Source of the DNA: Anammoximicrobium sp964645045
GTDB taxonomy: Bacteria > Planctomycetota > Planctomycetia > Pirellulales > Pirellulaceae
NCBI GenBank assembly: GCA_964645045.1
Contig: CAZXYZ010000055.1
Location: 7,045-71,044 of the forward strand
Direction: 5' to 3'
DNA length: 64,000 nucleotides
Under the pieces are notes generated by a model. That model was not told the origin of the DNA and did no database searches. It saw nothing but the letters and a program-made list of their open reading frames with translations. Shown here in pieces: positions 59,058-64,000 of this stretch; position 1 is the stretch's first letter, and the number at the start of each line of letters is the position of its first letter. The translations under genes were made by a program, and so were the position numbers.

Positions 59058-62000
59058 ATGGAAACAGCGAAGCTTAGAAAATTCTCCTCGTTCGCCCGGA
59101 ACTGTCTGATCGAGCAGGTCGGCACGAAGCTGGAGGCGGTCCTGGCCGACGGCAGCCCGGCCCGGCGGGAAAACGAAAAGGCGGTCAGGGAACTCGAACA
59201 GCAGCTTGAGACGCTCGGCCGCGAACAGTTGGTCGAACGGGTCGCCTATACTTGGTTCAACCGGTTCTGTGCGCTGCGGTACATGGACGTCAACCGCTAC
59301 ACGCGCATCGGCATCCTGTCGCCGGAGCCGGGGCGGTTTCAACCGGAGATTTTGGCCGAGGCCAAGGCAGGGCACATGGATCCGGACATGGTGCCGGAGG
59401 CGACCCGCCGGAAGGTCTCGGATTTGCTCGACGGCTCCGTGCCCAGCAAGGACCCGCAGGGCGAGGCGTATCGGCTGCTGCTGGTCGCTGCGTGCAATTA
59501 CTACCACCAGCTGATGCCGTTCATGTTCGAGAAGATCTCGGACTACACGGAGTTGTTGCTTCCGGATGACTTGCTTTCGGGAAACTCCATCCTCGCTTAC
59601 ACGCGCGAAACGCTGCTGCCAGCCAACTGCTCGCCCGAATACACGGACGAGAGCGTCGAAGTCATTGGCTGGCTGTACCAGTTCTACATCTCGGAGAAGA
59701 AGGACGAGGTGTTCGAGGGGTTGAAGAAAGGCAAGAAGATCAGCCCGGAAAATATCCCCGCGGCCACGCAATTGTTCACGCCGCACTGGATCGTCCGCTA
59801 TCTCGTGGAGAATTCGCTGGGCCGGCTGTGGATGCTGAATCATCCCGAATCAAAACTGGTCGAGCGGATGGAGTACTACATCCGACCGGAAGAGCCGGAA
59901 ACGGACTTTTTGCGGATCGCCCGCCCGGAAGAAGTCAAGATTTGCGATCCCGCCTGCGGCAGCGGTCACATGCTGACGTATGCCTTCGACCTGCTGTATG
60001 CGATTTACGAAGAACAAGGCTATCAGGCGAACGACATTCCCCGTCTGATTTTACAAAACAATCTGTACGGCATCGAGATCGACCAGCGCGCCGGCGCGCT
60101 GGCCGCGTTTGCCTTGACGATGAAGGCGTGCGAACGCGACAACCGATTCTTCCGCCGGAGGTCTGCCCGTGGTGAGCCTGTCGAACCAAACATCTGCGTG
60201 CTGGAGAATATCCACATCGAGCTAGCCGGTCTATCGGCTTACATGGACCACGTCGGTCGCGATTTGTTCAATGCCGGACTGCAGGACGTCGTAAATCAGT
60301 TCCAACAGGCCGATAATCTAGGCTCGCTGATTCGGCCTTCGGTCTCGGATGTAAGCGAACCGCTCAAGCGGCTCCGCGACCGCAATGTGGATGAAGATAT
60401 GTTCCTTGCGAGTGTGCATCAGAAAGTGCTCAAGGCGCTGACGCAGGCCGATTATTTGTGTCCACAGTATCACGTGGTCGTTGCGAATCCGCCGTACATG
60501 GGCGGCAAGAATTTGAGCCCCGAATTGAAAGATTTTGCAGGAGTCAATTTTGCATCAGGCAAAGCTGACCTGTATTCAATGTTCTTTCTGCGTTCACCAC
60601 TCTTTCTAGCTGAGTATGGCTTTATTGCTTTGGTGACGCCGTTTACGTGGATGTTCCTGAGTACCTTCAAGGGCCTCCGTGCAGACCTGTTACAAAGCTG
60701 GTCCCTTAACACGTTGGTTCGTCCAGAGTACCACGCGTTTTTTGAATCCGCATATGTTCCCTTGTGTGCCTTTGTGTTTGAGAACCGGCGCAGGAAGAAC
60801 CATAGTTCTGTGTTCATCGATTTATGCGAGTTTTATGGTGCTCATCTTCAGGCGCCGAGAGCCCGTGAAGCCATCGCCAATCCGCAGTGTGGATGGTCGT
60901 ATCGCGTGCGAACGGACGAATTTCTCAAGATCCCGGGCTATTCATTGGCGTATAAGCTGGAGGAACCGCTTCGGCGAGCGTTCGATAGGGACGTACGAAT
61001 GTCGGACGTATTCTTCAGCGATGGCTTAACAAAGACCGGTGACAACGAAAAGTATCTCCGTTTTCATTGGGAAGTCCGTAGAGCCGATTCGACCGATGTT
61101 GACAAATACCGTATCTGCGTGAAGGGAGGTGAAGCCCGAAAGTACTACGGTAATACTGACGTCGTGGTGAAATGGGATGTCAGTTCTCGAACGCACTATC
61201 GGGAAGACCATGTTGCGAGAATCACACCGGAGTATTTGTGGAATGCTGAAGGGATCTCATGGACAAAAATCAGTTCAAAGGGCGCAACGTTTCGATGGTT
61301 TGGCGACGGAATGATCGCCGAAACTGGTGGGCCAGCGATTTTCTTGAGAGAATCGCTTGCACCGCAAACGCTGCTTACTGGGCTTGGTTTTCTTTCATCA
61401 AATGCATGTGTTTCGATTCTAGATTCGATAAACCCAACATTGAACATTCAAACATCCGACGTCCTTTCCCTCCCTTTTAATGGTTGCGGCGTAGGAGAAG
61501 GTGCTTCCGAGGCAGTCGAGCATCTACTGAATATTTCTAAGACAGACTGGAACACACAGGAAACTTCATTCTCATTTGAGCGCAGCGAGGTACCTCGTTG
61601 TACCCTCCTTAGAGAAGCCTATGTAGAATTAGGTAAGGTCCGCAGAAGCCGAGTGGAGAGGACGTTAGAGCTGGAAGGTGATCTCAACTGCTTATTCGAT
61701 CGGGTGTTCGGTATCCGGACAGAGCGATTGTCTACGGTGCAAGACATCACACTCGTTGGTAACCCTTTATCACGATACGGCTCCGACAAGAGCGACTCGG
61801 AACTCGAGGCCCTGCTTCTTTCCGATACGATGCGAGAGTTCATCAGCTATGCAGTAGGCTGCATGTTCGGCCGCTACTCGCTGGATAAACCGGGCCTGAT
61901 CCTGGCCAACCAAGGCGAAACGGCCGACGACTATCGACGGCAGATCCCCGAGCCGGCGTTTCCGCCCGACGAGGACAACGTGATCCCGCTGTTGGACGGC

Positions 62001-62573
62001 GACTGGTTCCCGGACGATATCAGCGAGCGATTCAAGAAATTCCTGAAAGTCACCTTCGGCACGGAGCACTACGAGGAGAACCTGACGTTCCTGGAAAACG
62101 CCCTGTATCCGGAGAACCAGCAGGCCAGGCGGCGAAAGACCATTCGGGACTACTTCCTGAAGGAGTTCTACGACCACCACGTCAAGATGTACAAGAAGCG
62201 GCCGATCTACTGGTTGTTCAGCAGCCCCAAAGGCACGTTCAATGCCCTGATCTACATGCACCGCTACCGGCCCGATACCGTCAGCGTGGTGTTGAACGAG
62301 TACCTCCGCGAGTTCCACGCCAAGGTGACCGCCACCGTCGAACATTTGCAGACGGTCGCCAACAGCGGCGCGGCCAGCGCGGCGGACAAGGCCAAGGCCC
62401 TGAAGGAAATGGCCAAGCTGAAGAAGGATCTCAAGGAACTGGAGGATTACGAACGCAACGTGCTGTACCCGCTGGCCGCTCGCCAAGTCGAGATCGACCT
62501 GGATGACGGCGTGAAGGTAAACTACAACAAGTTTGGCAAGGCCCTGAAGAAAGTGACGGGATTGAGCGAGTAG
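59058..62573 (+). CDS. pglX: BREX DNA adenine methyltransferase PglX
   Basis: PglX (BrxX) methylates the BREX target adenine and marks self DNA. The 1171-residue protein has the PglX N-terminus (LEQQLETLGREQLVERVAYT), SAM motif I D297PACGSGHML, and catalytic N477PPY480. The section at about residues 495-930 (60540-61850) is markedly more AT-rich than its flanks and coincides with the target-recognition region, suggesting exchange from elsewhere. Residues 369-377 (SARGEPVEP) come from a widespread short repeat inserted in frame. The end (KVTGLSE) is followed directly by a repeat array rather than by pglZ. Confidence 0.93.
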   Translation: METAKLRKFSSFARNCLIEQVGTKLEAVLADGSPARRENEKAVRELEQQLETLGREQLVERVAYTWFNRFCALRYMDVNRYTRIGILSPEPGRFQPEILAEAKAGHMDPDMVPEATRRKVSDLLDGSVPSKDPQGEAYRLLLVAACNYYHQLMPFMFEKISDYTELLLPDDLLSGNSILAYTRETLLPANCSPEYTDESVEVIGWLYQFYISEKKDEVFEGLKKGKKISPENIPAATQLFTPHWIVRYLVENSLGRLWMLNHPESKLVERMEYYIRPEEPETDFLRIARPEEVKICDPACGSGHMLTYAFDLLYAIYEEQGYQANDIPRLILQNNLYGIEIDQRAGALAAFALTMKACERDNRFFRRRSARGEPVEPNICVLENIHIELAGLSAYMDHVGRDLFNAGLQDVVNQFQQADNLGSLIRPSVSDVSEPLKRLRDRNVDEDMFLASVHQKVLKALTQADYLCPQYHVVVANPPYMGGKNLSPELKDFAGVNFASGKADLYSMFFLRSPLFLAEYGFIALVTPFTWMFLSTFKGLRADLLQSWSLNTLVRPEYHAFFESAYVPLCAFVFENRRRKNHSSVFIDLCEFYGAHLQAPRAREAIANPQCGWSYRVRTDEFLKIPGYSLAYKLEEPLRRAFDRDVRMSDVFFSDGLTKTGDNEKYLRFHWEVRRADSTDVDKYRICVKGGEARKYYGNTDVVVKWDVSSRTHYREDHVARITPEYLWNAEGISWTKISSKGATFRWFGDGMIAETGGPAIFLRESLAPQTLLTGLGFLSSNACVSILDSINPTLNIQTSDVLSLPFNGCGVGEGASEAVEHLLNISKTDWNTQETSFSFERSEVPRCTLLREAYVELGKVRRSRVERTLELEGDLNCLFDRVFGIRTERLSTVQDITLVGNPLSRYGSDKSDSELEALLLSDTMREFISYAVGCMFGRYSLDKPGLILANQGETADDYRRQIPEPAFPPDEDNVIPLLDGDWFPDDISERFKKFLKVTFGTEHYEENLTFLENALYPENQQARRRKTIRDYFLKEFYDHHVKMYKKRPIYWLFSSPKGTFNALIYMHRYRPDTVSVVLNEYLREFHAKVTATVEHLQTVANSGAASAADKAKALKEMAKLKKDLKELEDYERNVLYPLAARQVEIDLDDGVKVNYNKFGKALKKVTGLSE
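60162..60188 (+). repeat. Short dispersed repeat inserted in frame in pglX (SARGEPVEP)
   Basis: The 27 bases encode SARGEPVEP on the plus strand and the familiar spurious MVRQAHHG on the minus strand, hallmarks of a dispersed repeat that reads as 'GEPVEP/VRQAHH' in many genomes. The frame is kept. Confidence 0.5.
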
Positions 62574-62581
62574 CCCGAAGA

Positions 62582-63061
62582 GCCCCGGCCCTCCCCCCCG
62601 GCCCCGTGCCGGCGGAAGGCGGTTTGACAACCAGACGCGGCCCGACGCCGCAACCCCGGCCCTCCCCGCCGGCCCCGTGCCGGTGGAAGGCGGTTTGACA
62701 ACCAGACGCGGCTCCACGCCGCAACCCCGGCCCTCCCCGCCGGCCCCGTGCCGGTGGAAGGCGGTTTGACAACCAAGACGCGGCCCCACGCCGCAACCCC
62801 GGCCCTCCCCGCCGGCCCCGTACCGATGGAAGGCGGTTTGACAACCAGACGCGGCCCCACGCCGCAACCCCGGCCCTCCCCCCCCGGCCCCGTGCCGGTG
62901 GAAGGCGGTTTGACAACCAGACGCGGCCCCACGCCGCAACCCCAGCCCTCCCCCCCGGCCCCGTGCCGGTGGAAGGCGGTTTGACAACCAAGACGCGGTT
63001 CCACGCCGCACCCCCGGCCCTCCCCGCCGGCCCCGTGCCGGTGGAAGGCGGTTTGACAACC
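62582..63061 (+). repeat. Array of seven 71-72-bp tandem repeats before the Y1 transposase gene
   Basis: Seven units (landmark GGTTTGAC at 62621, 62692, 62763, 62835, 62907, 62979, 63050) each hold the hairpin CCGGCCCCGTGCCGG and the tail GGAAGGCGGTTTGACAACC, with an ACGCGG...CCACGCCGC part between. The last unit abuts the transposase ATG. Not a CRISPR: there are no unique spacers. No other gene is supported in the 488 bases after pglX. Confidence 0.9.
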
Positions 63062-63835
63062 ATGCAACCACTCTACACCCCTGACAACACCAAGCCCGCT
63101 TACGAGCTGAACTGGGGCCTCACCGTCTTCTGGCGGACGACGCCTGTTCCGGACAGTCTCTGGTTGGCGGCCCTGCAGCAGGCCACCGAACCGGATGGCG
63201 TGCGAATCATCAAGCACCAGTTGACCACAGGCGACGCCAGCCAGTTCTTCGTCAGTACCAAGCCGCATGTCGCACCGCAAGAGTTGATCCGGTCGGTCAA
63301 AGGCCGCCTGCAACACGAGATCGGGTCACGCGTCCCCAAGGCACTGCAACGCAACTACTGCCTGCGCGGCATCGGTGCTGCCACGCGTGAGGTCGTCGAG
63401 CGGTACGTGGCCGACCAATTGGGCCATCATCGGATGGCCGACCCGAATGTCCAACAACGGCTGACCCGGTTTCAAAAATCCTATCCGGAGGTCGATCTGA
63501 GCAGGCCGTCGTTCAGCTCGCACGGGGAATACTGGTACAATCTGCACGTCGTGTTTGTGAGCGACGAGCGTTGGATGGAAATCCGCGAGGAAGTCCTCGA
63601 AAAGCGGCTGACGACGATCGAAGCCGCGGCTGCGAAACACGGGCATCGGCTGTCACGTGCGGCACTTCTGCCGGATCACGTTCATTTGACGTTGGGCTGT
63701 GGAATCGGCGAGTCGCCGGAGCAGGTCGTTCTGGGCTATATGAACAACTGTGCGTATGCTTGTGGGATGGCGGGGGTATTCCGCTTCGGCTACTACGCGG
63801 GAACGATTGGAGAGTACGATCGCGGGGCGGTGTAG
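63062..63835 (+). CDS. Fused two-domain Y1 (REP-associated) transposase-like protein
   Basis: The 257-residue protein reads as two Y1/TnpA-fold domains. Domain 1 (about residues 10-125) has QFFVSTKPHVAPQELIRSVK where the HUH should be (Q61-F-F63) but keeps the tyrosine helix TREVVERYVADQ (Tyr115). Domain 2 (about 150-257) has an intact HUH, LPDHVHLTLGC (His206, His208), but ends (FGYYAGTIGEYDRGAV) before a tyrosine helix. REP-associated Y1 enzymes nick at hairpin repeats. Repeats of the same family lie tandemly upstream, up to the ATG (63062), and inverted downstream. GGAAGG of the last repeat, 13 bases before the ATG, may be the ribosome site. It interrupts the BREX operon. Confidence 0.75.
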   Translation: MQPLYTPDNTKPAYELNWGLTVFWRTTPVPDSLWLAALQQATEPDGVRIIKHQLTTGDASQFFVSTKPHVAPQELIRSVKGRLQHEIGSRVPKALQRNYCLRGIGAATREVVERYVADQLGHHRMADPNVQQRLTRFQKSYPEVDLSRPSFSSHGEYWYNLHVVFVSDERWMEIREEVLEKRLTTIEAAAAKHGHRLSRAALLPDHVHLTLGCGIGESPEQVVLGYMNNCAYACGMAGVFRFGYYAGTIGEYDRGAV

Positions 63836-63837
63836 TT

Positions 63838-64000
63838 GCCAAACCTGGCTTCCACCGGCACGGGGCCGGCGGGGAGCGGAAAAGGGGTGGGGCGAAGAGC
63901 TGGGCTGTGGTTGCCAAACCTGGCTTCCACCGGCACGGGGCCGGAGGGGAGCGGGAGAGGCGTGGGGCGAACAGCTGGGCTGTGGTAGCCAAACCTGGCT
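63838..64000 (-). repeat. Inverted repeat copies downstream of the transposase (75-bp period)
   Basis: Three inverted copies (landmark AAACCTGGCT at 63841, 63916, 63991; the last is cut by the window end) carry CCACCGGCACGGGGCCGG, the reverse complement of the core in the tandem array. They face the array across the transposase gene. Confidence 0.85.

Noticed and set aside
62585..63055. TTGACA in every repeat unit as -35 promoter elements
   Set aside because: No -10-like sequence lies 16-19 bases downstream of these; the spacing region is G/C-rich.
62582..63061. Regular 71-72-bp periodic repeats that could be mistaken for a CRISPR array
   Set aside because: The sequence between conserved parts is itself repeated (ACGCGG...CCACGCCGC), there are no unique spacers, and no cas gene is near.
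1..64000. tRNA and rRNA genes
   Set aside because: No intergenic stretch shows a T-loop GGTTCRANNCC with a matching acceptor stem, nor any rRNA-like sequence.

Overview
The window comes from a GC-rich bacterium, most likely a planctomycete of the Pirellulales type. Pointers are a DUF1501 protein followed by a PPC-domain protein, a DUF1598 protein, an arylsulfatase, Tat-exported Gfo/Idh/MocA and DUF362 proteins, a secreted CAP/dockerin protein carrying the N-terminal 'LELLESRCLLAA' type motif of planctomycete exported proteins, a lone formylmethanofuran-dehydrogenase subunit C homologue, and many short palindromic intergenic repeats. No tRNA, rRNA or CRISPR array was found.

1-13.5 kb: end of a DUF1501 gene and its PPC-domain partner, a small conserved gene, a DUF1598 gene, a Uma2 nuclease gene behind a good sigma70-like promoter, mobA divergent from an fhcC-like gene, a large SWIM/SNF2 helicase and the CAP/dockerin protein. 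13.6-19.2 kb: a TetR-type regulator with an 18-bp palindromic operator candidate, a periplasmic adaptor and an RND pump in one operon. 19.3-23.5 kb: dcd, a glucuronoyl/acetylxylan-esterase-like hydrolase, an antitoxin/Doc pair and a membrane protein.

23.5-32.7 kb is a long minus-strand run: sulfatase, thiC, MFS transporter, SIS isomerase, ROK kinase, Gfo/Idh/MocA oxidoreductase, scpB, yggS and a DUF167 gene. 33.1-36.1 kb pairs an FHA-GAF-histidine kinase-receiver hybrid with a Ser/Thr kinase. 36.3-38.7 kb holds a HEAT-repeat protein, a 40-residue gene antisense to its end, and a DUF362 protein. 39.3-42.8 kb is prpB-prpC-prpD (methylcitrate cycle). 42.9-48.7 kb is a gliding-type ABC exporter set (GldA ATPase, GldF-GldG fusion, DUF4340 protein). 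49-53.2 kb holds an SRAP protein, a sialidase-like protein, a lipoprotein and an Lgt-like enzyme.

53.8 kb to the end is the 5' part of a type 1 BREX phage-defence locus (brxA, brxB, brxC, pglX); pglZ and brxL would lie beyond the window. The BREX genes are interleaved with a repeat family whose core is a short CCGGC...GCCGG hairpin. The same repeats face each other across a Y1 (REP-associated) transposase gene after pglX, and across large hairpins before brxA and between brxC and pglX. The transposase reads as two fused Y1 domains, the first keeping the tyrosine and the second keeping the HUH motif. This BREX/repeat/transposase arrangement is the most unusual part of the window.
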